This document shows positions 44,206 through 50,993 of a stretch of 64,000 nucleotides of DNA, piece by piece. Every line of letters begins with the position of its first letter. Within the stretch, counting starts at the first letter, position 1. This stretch comes from Oricola indica (GTDB lineage: Bacteria; Pseudomonadota; Alphaproteobacteria; Rhizobiales; Rhizobiaceae). The notes beneath the pieces are model-generated. The model searched no databases and had not been told where the DNA came from. It saw only the letters and a program-made list of their open reading frames with translations. Position numbers and translations under genes: made by a program. The stretch is from the NCBI RefSeq assembly GCF_019966595.1, contig NZ_JAINFJ010000004.1, positions 62,001-126,000 on the forward strand, given 5' to 3'.

Positions 44206-44295
44206 ATGACGAAAAAGAAAGAATATCGCAAGCCTGCAATCGCAAAGAGAACACTGATCTCGAAAGTGGTTGCCGCTCCGTCAACCGGGGTATGA
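44206..44295 (+). CDS. RiPP-like precursor peptide 1
   Basis: 29 residues, MTKKKEYRKPAIAKRTLISK as leader region, then VVA and a C-terminal APSTGV. Tyr7-x-x-Pro10 is the YxxP leader element that lasso-type recognition proteins bind. After the conserved VVA (21-23) only six residues remain, including Ser26. GTGGAA lies nine bases before the ATG. First of five homologous tandem genes; slightly divergent, with Ile18 in place of the aligned Leu. Confidence 0.8.
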   Translation: MTKKKEYRKPAIAKRTLISKVVAAPSTGV

Positions 44296-44301
44296 GCCTT
44301 C

Positions 44302-44322
44302 GGGGCTGACACGCCCCATTTT
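44302..44322 (+). terminator. Stem-loop between precursor genes 1 and 2
   Basis: GGGGC / GCCCC with a six-base loop, followed by ATTTTC. May reduce read-through from precursor 1 into the rest of the operon, or protect the 3' end of a short precursor transcript. Confidence 0.45.
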
Positions 44323-44392
44323 CGCTTGACGTCCGGCATTTGTGGCTGGGATATTCCCGCCAGAGCAAGATTTCCTGAATATGGAGAGAACG

Positions 44393-44488
44393 ATGGATAC
44401 CCGATCGAAGCGGATTTATGTGAAACCGGCGCTTGTGAAGCAGGAAAAGCTTCCATCGGTTGTCGCACGCAACTCCGATCCCGCCTAG
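44393..44488 (+). CDS. RiPP-like precursor peptide 2
   Basis: 31 residues from the ATG with GGAGAG four bases upstream (an in-frame ATG at 44381 lies within the ribosome-site region). Leader RIYVKPALVKQ with Tyr9-x-x-Pro12, Leu20, VVA at 23-25, then RNSDPA with Ser28. Very close to precursor 3 over the leader (KRIYVKP-[AT]-LVKQ identical), pointing to recent duplication, while the C-terminal hexapeptide differs completely except for Ser. Confidence 0.85.
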   Translation: MDTRSKRIYVKPALVKQEKLPSVVARNSDPA

Positions 44489-44604
44489 AAAGTTCACCAT
44501 CCCGTTTCGCTTGGGCTTTCAACCCGCCGCCCCTTTACGGAGCGCGCCGGGTTGCAATAAGCAGCGGATCTGACAGGCCAATTCCGGTAAAAAGGAAGAA
44601 TTTT

Positions 44605-44700
44605 ATGAAGAGCCAAGCGAAACGAATTTATGTGAAGCCGACGCTGGTCAAGCAGTCGACGCTCGCCGGCGTTGTTGCGACCGGATCGCCTGAGAAATAG
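44605..44700 (+). CDS. RiPP-like precursor peptide 3
   Basis: 31 residues, strong site AAGGAAG six bases before the ATG. Leader AKRIYVKPTLVKQ (Tyr9, Pro12), Leu20, VVA 23-25 and tail TGSPEK with Ser28. The upstream gap holds an imperfect hairpin with CAACCCG (44520-44526) and CGGGTTG (44548-44554) arms. Confidence 0.86.
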   Translation: MKSQAKRIYVKPTLVKQSTLAGVVATGSPEK

Positions 44701-44770
44701 AATACCTTCCCATCGTCCTCGCTGGAATTCAGCGCGTCGATCCATAAACCAGGGAAAGGAAGGGAAACAG

Positions 44771-44863
44771 ATGTCAGCCAGGAAAACCTATACGAAACCC
44801 GTCCTCCTGAAAAAGCAGGCGCTGACCGCGATTGTGGCGGGCGGCTCCGCGCGCCCAACCTAG
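44771..44863 (+). CDS. RiPP-like precursor peptide 4
   Basis: 30 residues; GGAAAGGAAGGGAA precedes the ATG. Leader KTYTKPVLLKKQ (Tyr7, Pro10), Leu18, IVA 21-23 and tail GGSARPT with Ser26. A short hairpin (CGCTG / CAGCG) lies in the gap after precursor 3. Confidence 0.85.
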   Translation: MSARKTYTKPVLLKKQALTAIVAGGSARPT

Positions 44864-44866
44864 GAA

Positions 44867-44894
44867 GAGTCGACCGTTCGAGATCGACTCCTTT
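44867..44894 (+). terminator. Stem-loop between precursor genes 4 and 5
   Basis: GAGTCGA / TCGACTC, a 7-bp perfect stem with a ten-base loop, followed by CTTTTC. It resembles a weak intrinsic terminator and, with the hairpin after precursor 1, may set the dose of precursors relative to enzymes. Confidence 0.45.
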
Positions 44895-44937
44895 TCGGCA
44901 CTGTAAGCCGCTTACCGTATTGGAGAGGACAGGAAAA

Positions 44938-45027
44938 ATGACGAAAAAGAGATACGAAAAACCCGCGGTCACGAAATCCGGCGTGCTGTCGGCCGTTACC
45001 GCACAGGTTTCCTCCGGAAATGGCTGA
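44938..45027 (+). CDS. RiPP-like precursor peptide 5
   Basis: 29 residues; GGAGAGGACAGGAAAA precedes the ATG. Leader KRYEKPAVTKSG (Tyr6, Pro9), Leu17, VTA 20-22 and tail QVSSGNG with Ser25. The only copy with Thr at the position where true lasso leaders keep a penultimate Thr; the others have Val. Its Ser-Gly-Asn-Gly end is the most RiPP-core-like of the five. 68 bases before the recognition-protein gene. Confidence 0.85.
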   Translation: MTKKRYEKPAVTKSGVLSAVTAQVSSGNG

Positions 45028-45095
45028 CGAAATCCGGCCGGCTTCGGCTCTGTGACCGTTTCAGTATAAAACACGTCCGACAGTTGTGAGAGTTC

Positions 45096-45371
45096 ATGTC
45101 AGCGTCCAAGGTTTACGCGCTTTCGCCAATCGCCTCCTTTGAAACCGTCGGCGACGGCGCTGTCATTCTCCTTGGCGACAGCGGGCAGCTCTATTCATGC
45201 AACGACACGTCGGAAGCATTTCTGAGGAATGTCGACGGACAGCGCTCGATCGACGAGATCGCCCGGCTGATGGAGAGCGAGTACGACGTCGCGCTCGAAA
45301 CGCTGATCGGCGACCTGAATGAGCTTGCCGCCGAACTGGAATCCGAGGGAATCGTCGTTAGCGCGGAGTGA
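45096..45371 (+). CDS. PqqD-like RiPP recognition protein (lasso B1-type)
   Basis: 91 residues: three beta strands (SFETVGDGAVILLGDSGQLYSCNDTSEAFL) followed by helices (IDEIARLMESEYDVALETLIGDLNELAAELESEGIV), the winged-helix fold of PqqD and lasso B1 proteins. This domain binds the YxxP part of a RiPP leader and delivers the peptide to the modifying enzymes. Immediately follows the five precursors and overlaps the B2-type gene, the normal B1-B2 order. Confidence 0.9.
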   Translation: MSASKVYALSPIASFETVGDGAVILLGDSGQLYSCNDTSEAFLRNVDGQRSIDEIARLMESEYDVALETLIGDLNELAAELESEGIVVSAE

Positions 45372-45820
45372 TGGGCGCGGTCATGCCTGCAATCGGCCAT
45401 TGGCAGCGATGGCGCCTCCTGCTCGATATCTGGATCGCGGCGCGATTCCTCCCCTTCCGCATTCGCGGTAAAAGCTTCTCCGAAATATTGAGACTTGCCG
45501 AGCACGGCAACCAGGGCGACGTTCCGCATCTGCCGGTACCCGACATCGCGCGGTTTGTCCGCAAGGCGGTTCGCAACCCGATCCTGATGCGCGATCGGCG
45601 CTGCCTGCGCGCCGGGTTGGTCGGCTACGAATACCTCCGCAGGGCCGGCTATCGGCCACAGCTTCATTTCGCGGTGGACGAGGGGTCGATCGGTTCGCCC
45701 CGGATCTCCGCGCATTGCTGGGTATCGATCGATGGCGAGGAAGTGATCAACAACCGCATGGATGGCCAGGTTACGATATACGTGCATCCCTCGCAGACCG
45801 GAGCGACCAAAGGACAATGA
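45371..45820 (+). CDS. Lasso B2-type transglutaminase-like leader peptidase
   Basis: 149 residues from ATG 45371 (a GTG at 45368 is possible). The N-terminal helix WQRWRLLLDIWIAARFLPFR precedes a C-terminal cysteine-protease domain with Cys78 (RRCLRAGLVGYEYLRRAGY), His115 (SAHCWVSIDG) and Asp121, the triad of lasso B2 enzymes. It should cut the leader from the precursors. Overlaps the PqqD-like gene's stop by one base and the kinase gene by four, so all are made together. Confidence 0.9.
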   Translation: MGAVMPAIGHWQRWRLLLDIWIAARFLPFRIRGKSFSEILRLAEHGNQGDVPHLPVPDIARFVRKAVRNPILMRDRRCLRAGLVGYEYLRRAGYRPQLHFAVDEGSIGSPRISAHCWVSIDGEEVINNRMDGQVTIYVHPSQTGATKGQ

Positions 45821-46827
45821 TCACACGCTGGTTCGATCTTCATGCCGGCGCCTTGCGGGTCGATGCGGAAAACCCGCTGCAAATGAACTCGTTCTCGCGC
45901 ATTTTCAGCGACGAAACGATCGCTGCCGCCGACAGCGCCGCATTCGCGCTGACGATCCGCGAAGGCGAACCCGAATCCGCGCCGGATGGTGCGACCTTGA
46001 TCTATGCAGGACCGGTTTTCGACGAAGGCGACTGCCGGTTCACTTCACATGATGGAACGCAGTACCTGCAATTCCCCGACCGCGTGACACTCATACTGGC
46101 CGCCGACAAGCGCCACGCGTCGATCACGGTTGCGCCGGGCTGCGAAAGAAGCGCGGGCCAGTCAGTTGCGATGCTTGTTCTGCACGCGGCGGCCAACGCC
46201 ACCGGGCAATTCCTGCTGCATTCTGCCGGCGTAACGATGCCGGGCAGCGATGATCTCGTTGTCATTTTCGGCCAAAGCGGCGCGGGGAAGACCACCACCA
46301 CCCTGGCGCTCTGCGATGCGGGGTTCGGCCTGTGCTCGGACGATGTGATGGTTTTCCGGGTCGACGCCGACGGCGTGACCGCCTGGGGGTTGCCGCGCAA
46401 TCTGAAGGTTCACCGGAAGACCGCGGAGATGCTGGATTGGGTGGCGCCCCGGCTTTCGGGCGATTGGAGCGACGAAGACGAGCGCCGCCTTCTGCAGGCG
46501 GATATAGCGGACCGGATTCGCATCGAACCCACCGGGCGGCGGCCGGTCGCCGGCCTGTTCAAACTGGAGCGGAGCGGACGCACGGAGAGCGACGTGCTCG
46601 CGCTCGCCGCGACCGAAACCCTCGCGGCGCTCGCGGCCGACAACATGCGAATAGGCAAGACCGGCCTGGTCGAGGGCGAAATCAGGCAATTCAGCCTGCT
46701 GGCCGCCATCACCAGAACGCTCCCCACCTTCAGGCTGTGCGCCGGATCGGACCTGAGCACGATCGCACCGGCGGTCGAAACAGCGATCGCGGAGGATCGG
46801 CAGCGCCGTGACGTCAAGGCAAACTGA
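45817..46827 (+). CDS. HPr kinase-related protein (putative RiPP kinase)
   Basis: 336 residues. P-loop GQSGAGKTT (152-160) followed by GLCSDDVMVF (Ser174-Asp-Asp), the HprK core; the N-terminal 140 residues are not the normal HPr kinase domain. No HPr or PTS genes are nearby. HprK homologues in some lasso clusters (paeninodin type) phosphorylate a Ser of the peptide, so the conserved Ser of the five precursors is the obvious target here; this is inference from family precedent. Confidence 0.85.
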   Translation: MITRWFDLHAGALRVDAENPLQMNSFSRIFSDETIAAADSAAFALTIREGEPESAPDGATLIYAGPVFDEGDCRFTSHDGTQYLQFPDRVTLILAADKRHASITVAPGCERSAGQSVAMLVLHAAANATGQFLLHSAGVTMPGSDDLVVIFGQSGAGKTTTTLALCDAGFGLCSDDVMVFRVDADGVTAWGLPRNLKVHRKTAEMLDWVAPRLSGDWSDEDERRLLQADIADRIRIEPTGRRPVAGLFKLERSGRTESDVLALAATETLAALAADNMRIGKTGLVEGEIRQFSLLAAITRTLPTFRLCAGSDLSTIAPAVETAIAEDRQRRDVKAN

Positions 46828-47770
46828 AGCGCTGCTATGCCGGCTGGCGGATCCCGAAGCGCCGGTCCCGAACGTGCCTCCCGGGCACCTTCCCCGAATC
46901 GCGCAGATGGCGAGCGATCACAATGTCGGGCCGGTCGTGCTGCGCAAACTGGCCGGAACATGCGATCCGGAGATCGTCTCCGACCTCAAACGCGAAGTCG
47001 AAGCGACCATCGCGCTGACCCTGCGCCTGCGCGGTCTGGCAAACGATGTCTCCGCTTTCATCCGCGAAAACGGCATCGCCGCGACGATGGTGAAAGGCCG
47101 GAGCTTTGCGACGCGTCTCTATCCGGTCCCCGGCGACCGCCCCTTCACCGACATCGACATTCTCGTTTCACCGGATGCGCGTGAAGCGTTCGCCGGGTTC
47201 CTGACGGATCGCGGTTTCCGGCTGCACAAGCGGGCGGCATTCGACAACACGGTCGCCAACCAGGAAGAAAAATGGCTGCATGAAGACGTTCCGGCATTGC
47301 TGATCGAAGTCCATGGAAACCTCGTTCATTACGAGGGGCTGCGCCGGCGCGTGAGCTTTTCCTACGACGATTTGATACGGATCGACCCTGACGACCCGGA
47401 AGCGCCATTGTGCCTGTTCTTTCTGGCCGTCGTCCACGGAACGCTCGGCCACAAACTCCACCAGATACGCTTCCTGGTCGATGTGCTGCAGGCTTTCAGA
47501 AAACTCGACACCAATGACCGGGAGAAACTGCCGCAATTGGCCGCCGACCTGCATCTGAGCATCGAGACGGCCCTTTGCCTTCGCCTGATCGCGGAAATGT
47601 TCGATGAGACGGCCGCGGCGGAACTGGCGAGCCGTTTCACCTTTTGCCCGCTCGCGTCGCTCGGCAGGGACATGATTACGGCGCAGGTCGTCATCGATGC
47701 CCCGTATTCGCGCATGTCGCGACTGCGCAGGCATGCTTTTCGCTGGATACAGAGAACGATACGCCGTTAG
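46808..47770 (+). CDS. Nucleotidyltransferase-family protein of the RiPP locus
   Basis: 320 residues from GTG 46808, overlapping the kinase by 20 bases. Metal-binding FTDIDILVSPD (Asp115 and Asp117) and the conserved MVKGRSF (Lys96-Gly97) place it in the large nucleotidyltransferase family often found beside HprK-like kinases and lasso genes. In paeninodin-type clusters this neighbour has unproven function. It may transfer a nucleotide or, using the phosphorylated peptide, a further group. The C-terminal half is helical with no recognisable motif. Confidence 0.83.
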   Translation: MTSRQTEALLCRLADPEAPVPNVPPGHLPRIAQMASDHNVGPVVLRKLAGTCDPEIVSDLKREVEATIALTLRLRGLANDVSAFIRENGIAATMVKGRSFATRLYPVPGDRPFTDIDILVSPDAREAFAGFLTDRGFRLHKRAAFDNTVANQEEKWLHEDVPALLIEVHGNLVHYEGLRRRVSFSYDDLIRIDPDDPEAPLCLFFLAVVHGTLGHKLHQIRFLVDVLQAFRKLDTNDREKLPQLAADLHLSIETALCLRLIAEMFDETAAAELASRFTFCPLASLGRDMITAQVVIDAPYSRMSRLRRHAFRWIQRTIRR

Positions 47771-47857
47771 CTGCGTGAACCGGCCATCAGGCCACGTTCA
47801 TTTTCGATCCCGGTTCAGCTAAACAGTCACGCAAAACAAGACCGCAAGACAAAGACA

Positions 47858-49285
47858 ATGAGTTCCGAAACCGCTTCCGTCCTGTCGATGCTACCCGTTT
47901 CCGCCCGGATTTCCGACGTGCGGACCGGAAGGGAGATGTCGGCGTCCGATATCGGGCGGGCGGCGCGGAAGGGCGCTGTCGAGTTGTCGGCGCTCGGCCT
48001 TGATCACGGGGCGCGCATTGTGGTTTCGGAGTCCGACGGCATCGATTTCCTGATCGCGCTTTTTGCGTGCTGGGAAGCAGGCTTCGTCGCCGTCGGCGTC
48101 AATTCGGCGCTGACCGGCGCGGAACAGGAAAATGTCATCGAGGCGACCGGCGCGAGGCACTGGATCGGCGAACGCCGCTGCGACATGCCGCAACCGGACC
48201 CGGACACTGCATCCGCCGCCATGCCCTTGGGACTGGACGAGCCGGCTCTGATCCTGATGACATCGGGCACCACGGGCCGTCCGAAAGGCATCGTCCATTC
48301 ACGGCGCAGCCTGCTGGTCCGGATTTCCCTGAACATCGCGGAAATCGGGCGCGACACGTTGAGCCAGGTCCTGTGCGTGCTGCCGGTGTTCTTCGGCCAC
48401 GGCCTCATCGGCAATTGCCTGACGCCGCTTTTCGCCGGCGGGCATGTCCACATATGGACGGTTCCGGACATGTCGGAAATGCGCGGGCTTTCCTCTGTCG
48501 TCGAGACACGCCGGATCGGCTTCATGAGCTCCGTTCCGTCTTTCTGGAAGATCGCACTGCGCGTTTCCGACTCGCCATCCATACCCATGACCCGAATCCA
48601 TGTCGGCTCGGCCCCGCTTTCGATCGGCCAGTGGCGGGATATCGCGAAATGGGGCGGCACCGACAATGTCTTCAACATGTTCGGCATGACCGAAACCGCG
48701 AACTGGATCGGCGGCGGTTCGCTGCGCGACGATCGGGCATGCGACGGCTATGTCGGACCGATATGGGGCGGCGCACTCGCCGTGCGCGACGAAAACGGCC
48801 ATATTTCCGGCCAGGGACGCGGCGAGGTCCTGGTGCAGACGCCGTCGATCATGCTGGGCTACTGGCAGCGCCCCGATCTGCAGACGGAGGCCTTTTGCGA
48901 CGGCTGGTTCCGTACCGGCGATACGGGCAAAATCGACGAAGAAGGCCATCTTGTGCTGGCCGGCCGGATTAAATCGGAGATCAATCGCGGCGGCATCAAG
49001 GTGCAGGCCGAGGAGGTCGACATGATGCTCGAACGCCATGCGGATATCGCAGAGGCCTGCGCCTTCGGCATCCCGGACCCGGTCGCGGGAGAGGCCGTTG
49101 CGGCCGCGGTCGTGCTCAAACCGGGATCGGACTTCGATGCGGAGGCAATCAAGGCCTGGTGCAGGACACAGGCCCGCGCCGACGCGGTACCGTCCCGCCT
49201 CTACAAGCTCGACGCCATCCCGCGCAACGATCGCGGCAAGATCGTGCGGGCCGATGTGCGAAACCTCGTCGCCGACGAAACGTGA
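47858..49285 (+). CDS. AMP-forming acyl/aryl ligase (adenylation enzyme)
   Basis: 475 residues of the ANL superfamily. Core motifs: ILMTSGTTGRPKGIVH (P-loop), NMFGMTETANW, GWFRTGDTGKIDEEGHLVLAGRIKSEIN and the C-terminal RNDRGKIVR with the catalytic Lys. It activates an acid as its adenylate and passes it to a thiol. With an acyl carrier protein two genes on, the thiol is probably that carrier's phosphopantetheine rather than CoA. Substrate-pocket residues do not identify the acid. 87 bases after the nucleotidyltransferase; weak ribosome site. Confidence 0.9.
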   Translation: MSSETASVLSMLPVSARISDVRTGREMSASDIGRAARKGAVELSALGLDHGARIVVSESDGIDFLIALFACWEAGFVAVGVNSALTGAEQENVIEATGARHWIGERRCDMPQPDPDTASAAMPLGLDEPALILMTSGTTGRPKGIVHSRRSLLVRISLNIAEIGRDTLSQVLCVLPVFFGHGLIGNCLTPLFAGGHVHIWTVPDMSEMRGLSSVVETRRIGFMSSVPSFWKIALRVSDSPSIPMTRIHVGSAPLSIGQWRDIAKWGGTDNVFNMFGMTETANWIGGGSLRDDRACDGYVGPIWGGALAVRDENGHISGQGRGEVLVQTPSIMLGYWQRPDLQTEAFCDGWFRTGDTGKIDEEGHLVLAGRIKSEINRGGIKVQAEEVDMMLERHADIAEACAFGIPDPVAGEAVAAAVVLKPGSDFDAEAIKAWCRTQARADAVPSRLYKLDAIPRNDRGKIVRADVRNLVADET

Positions 49286-49881
49286 GCGCGTTCTTCATGA
49301 AAGCCAGAAGCAAGCTCGCCCGGCCGCTCGAAACGGAACGGTTCATCCTCGAGCCGATGGGCCCGATACGGTTCATGATCGAAACCCGCGAGATACGCCG
49401 CGACCCGGAAATCCTCGCGGGCCTGTTCCAGACTTCAAAACCGCGCTCCGCGTGGAAATGGGCGAGAACCATGTCCCTTCCCGACAACCGCACCAAGTTC
49501 GCGTTCTCGATCACGCCCAAATCGGGCGGCCGATCCATCGGCTTTCACAAGGTCAAGATGCGCGGATACCGGTCCGCCTTCAATTCCGTCGCCATCGGGG
49601 ATCGCGAATGGTGGGGCAAGGGGGTCGTCCTGGAGGTACGCGCCAAGCTCATGAATCACTTCTTTTCCTGTTCCGACGTCGAGCGTTTCTACGGTGTCGT
49701 CGAGGCGCGCAACACCGCATCCATCTTCAACTACCGGCGGCTGGGATACGACCACGTCGGGAGCTGGCACCGCAGCAACCAGAACCCGCAGACGGGCGAG
49801 GTCGTCGATTTCCTGAATTTCGAGATCTTCAAGGACAAGTGGATGGCCGGTCCCTGGGCGGAGAAAAACGATGACGCCTGA
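49282..49881 (+). CDS. GNAT-family N-acyltransferase of the RiPP locus
   Basis: 199 residues from GTG 49282 (GTGA overlap with the ligase stop; ATG 49297 also possible). RimJ/RimL-like GNAT: opening LETERFILEPMGP, acyl-donor loop region IGDREWWGKGVVLEVRAKLMNHFF and NTASIFNYRRLGY. It should move an acyl group to an amine. Placed between the ligase and the carrier, so the donor may be acyl-ACP and the acceptor a Lys or N-terminus of the peptide; inference. Confidence 0.85.
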   Translation: MSAFFMKARSKLARPLETERFILEPMGPIRFMIETREIRRDPEILAGLFQTSKPRSAWKWARTMSLPDNRTKFAFSITPKSGGRSIGFHKVKMRGYRSAFNSVAIGDREWWGKGVVLEVRAKLMNHFFSCSDVERFYGVVEARNTASIFNYRRLGYDHVGSWHRSNQNPQTGEVVDFLNFEIFKDKWMAGPWAEKNDDA

Positions 49882-50089
49882 CGACCGCGCCTGCGAAATC
49901 GTCGCGAAAGCCCTCAAGATCGATGGCGGTCACGTATCGATCGACGACACGATGGAAACCCTGCCGGCGTGGGACAGCCTGGCCCACATGTCGATCGTCC
50001 TGACGATCGAGGCCGAAACGAACCGCCAGCTTCGCGCCGAGGAAATCGCCTCCATCCTGTCGGTCAGGTCCGTCGCCGAACTGCTTTAG
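49871..50089 (+). CDS. Acyl carrier protein of the RiPP locus
   Basis: 72 residues, acidic, four-helix ACP fold with the phosphopantetheine Ser36 in LPAWDSLAHMSIV (D-S-L motif). Not the fatty-acid AcpP: sequence and context differ. Overlaps the GNAT gene by 11 bases and is the last recognisable gene of the operon. 50090-50185, beyond it, shows no gene. Confidence 0.92.
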   Translation: MTPDDRACEIVAKALKIDGGHVSIDDTMETLPAWDSLAHMSIVLTIEAETNRQLRAEEIASILSVRSVAELL

Positions 50090-50185
50090 GATGCGGCCCG
50101 GCTGCGATTTATATCTGGGAAATCCGCGGAGAAATTGGCACTTTCGCCCCGGTTCACAAGGGAAGCCGGTATTCGGTCTTGGTCT

Positions 50186-50201
50186 ATGGCGGAGAGGGTG
50201 G
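50186..50201 (+). repeat. Left 16-base direct repeat of the tRNA-Ser 3' end (att-like)
   Basis: ATGGCGGAGAGGGTGG, identical to 51604-51619, which covers the discriminator, CCA and acceptor-stem 3' side of tRNA-Ser. Such duplicated tRNA ends mark the outer edge of an integrated element. Confidence 0.75.
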
Positions 50202-50266
50202 CCGCCTGAGTTTTGATCATGATCGCCTGGGTTTGAAAGAGTGTTGAGCCTTACTAATTTTTATTT

Positions 50267-50294
50267 TTGTGACAGGCTTCTAATACGTTATGAT
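50267..50294 (+). promoter_or_regulatory. AT-rich promoter of the orphan gene
   Basis: TTGTGA (50267-50272), 16 bases, TATGAT (50289-50294), about 33 bases before the TTG start of the gene that follows. The surroundings are far more AT-rich than the chromosome. Confidence 0.5.
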
Positions 50295-50327
50295 TAAAGT
50301 AGTTAATTGTGAGATGTAGGTGCTGTT

Positions 50328-50993
50328 TTGGATCGGAAGAATATAATATTATCGTTATCTGCTTTAATTTCGGCACTTGGTACTGTTGCTTGCTCAGACG
50401 AACTCTCACGGGAAAAGGCAGCGGAAATATTAAGAGCCGCAGATAGAAAACCCTATGTTGAGGCTATACGTTTTAGAGGAGTTTGGCAGACATTTGACAG
50501 TGAAGAAGAACGAGACAGGTGGCTATCGCAGGTTAATTCATACCTCAATTATAACGGAATTATAAATATAAATGGATACAATGATTATAAAGATAAATTA
50601 AAATCAATACTTGAGTGGAAAGAGCTAGGTGTAGTGGAGAAATATTCTTTGTTTACAGGCAAAACCGGCTCGGCTGGAGGTGCGAAAGTCCGACCGGCCT
50701 TACTTTCAAATCCAGTTTTATCAATAGAAGGGAGAAGATTTTGCCGAATTATTGGAAGTCACATTCAAAATCAAGAGATGATAAAATGTGAATTACCAAT
50801 ATATATATGGAATTTCGAAAAAATTACGGGAATACGAGAGGCAGGAGAACGGAAGGTGGTTGAATATACTATGACACGTGAACTGACACCGTATGCTGCA
50901 AAAAGTATAATGTGGCGCGGTAGCCCAGAGACAATGACCGAGTCGGCAAATTTCATCCGATATGATGATGGATGGCCACTCGCTTCTTTCTAG
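50328..50993 (+). CDS. Orphan secreted or lipoprotein-like protein, AT-rich
   Basis: 221 residues from TTG 50328 (TAGGTG about seven bases upstream); I do not recognise a family. The N-terminus (NIILSLSALISALGTVACSDEL) is a signal sequence with a Cys that could be lipidated, although TVAC is a poor lipobox. The mature part is mixed charged/aromatic (Tyr-Asn rich: SYLNYNGIININGYNDYKDK) with Cys in RRFCRIIGSH. Codon use and base composition are sharply AT-rich compared with neighbours, so it was acquired by transfer. No mobility gene accompanies it. Confidence 0.72.
   Translation: MDRKNIILSLSALISALGTVACSDELSREKAAEILRAADRKPYVEAIRFRGVWQTFDSEEERDRWLSQVNSYLNYNGIININGYNDYKDKLKSILEWKELGVVEKYSLFTGKTGSAGGAKVRPALLSNPVLSIEGRRFCRIIGSHIQNQEMIKCELPIYIWNFEKITGIREAGERKVVEYTMTRELTPYAAKSIMWRGSPETMTESANFIRYDDGWPLASF

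Noticed and set aside
44206-45027. CRISPR-like array (regularly spaced similar units)
   Set aside because: The repeats are protein-coding homologues of unequal spacing, not short identical repeats with unique spacers; no cas gene is seen.
44206-47770. Calling the locus a lasso peptide cluster
   Set aside because: B1 and B2 are present, but there is no asparagine-synthetase-like cyclase, the tails after the VxA motif are only 6-7 residues, and none has an Asp or Glu at ring position 7-9.
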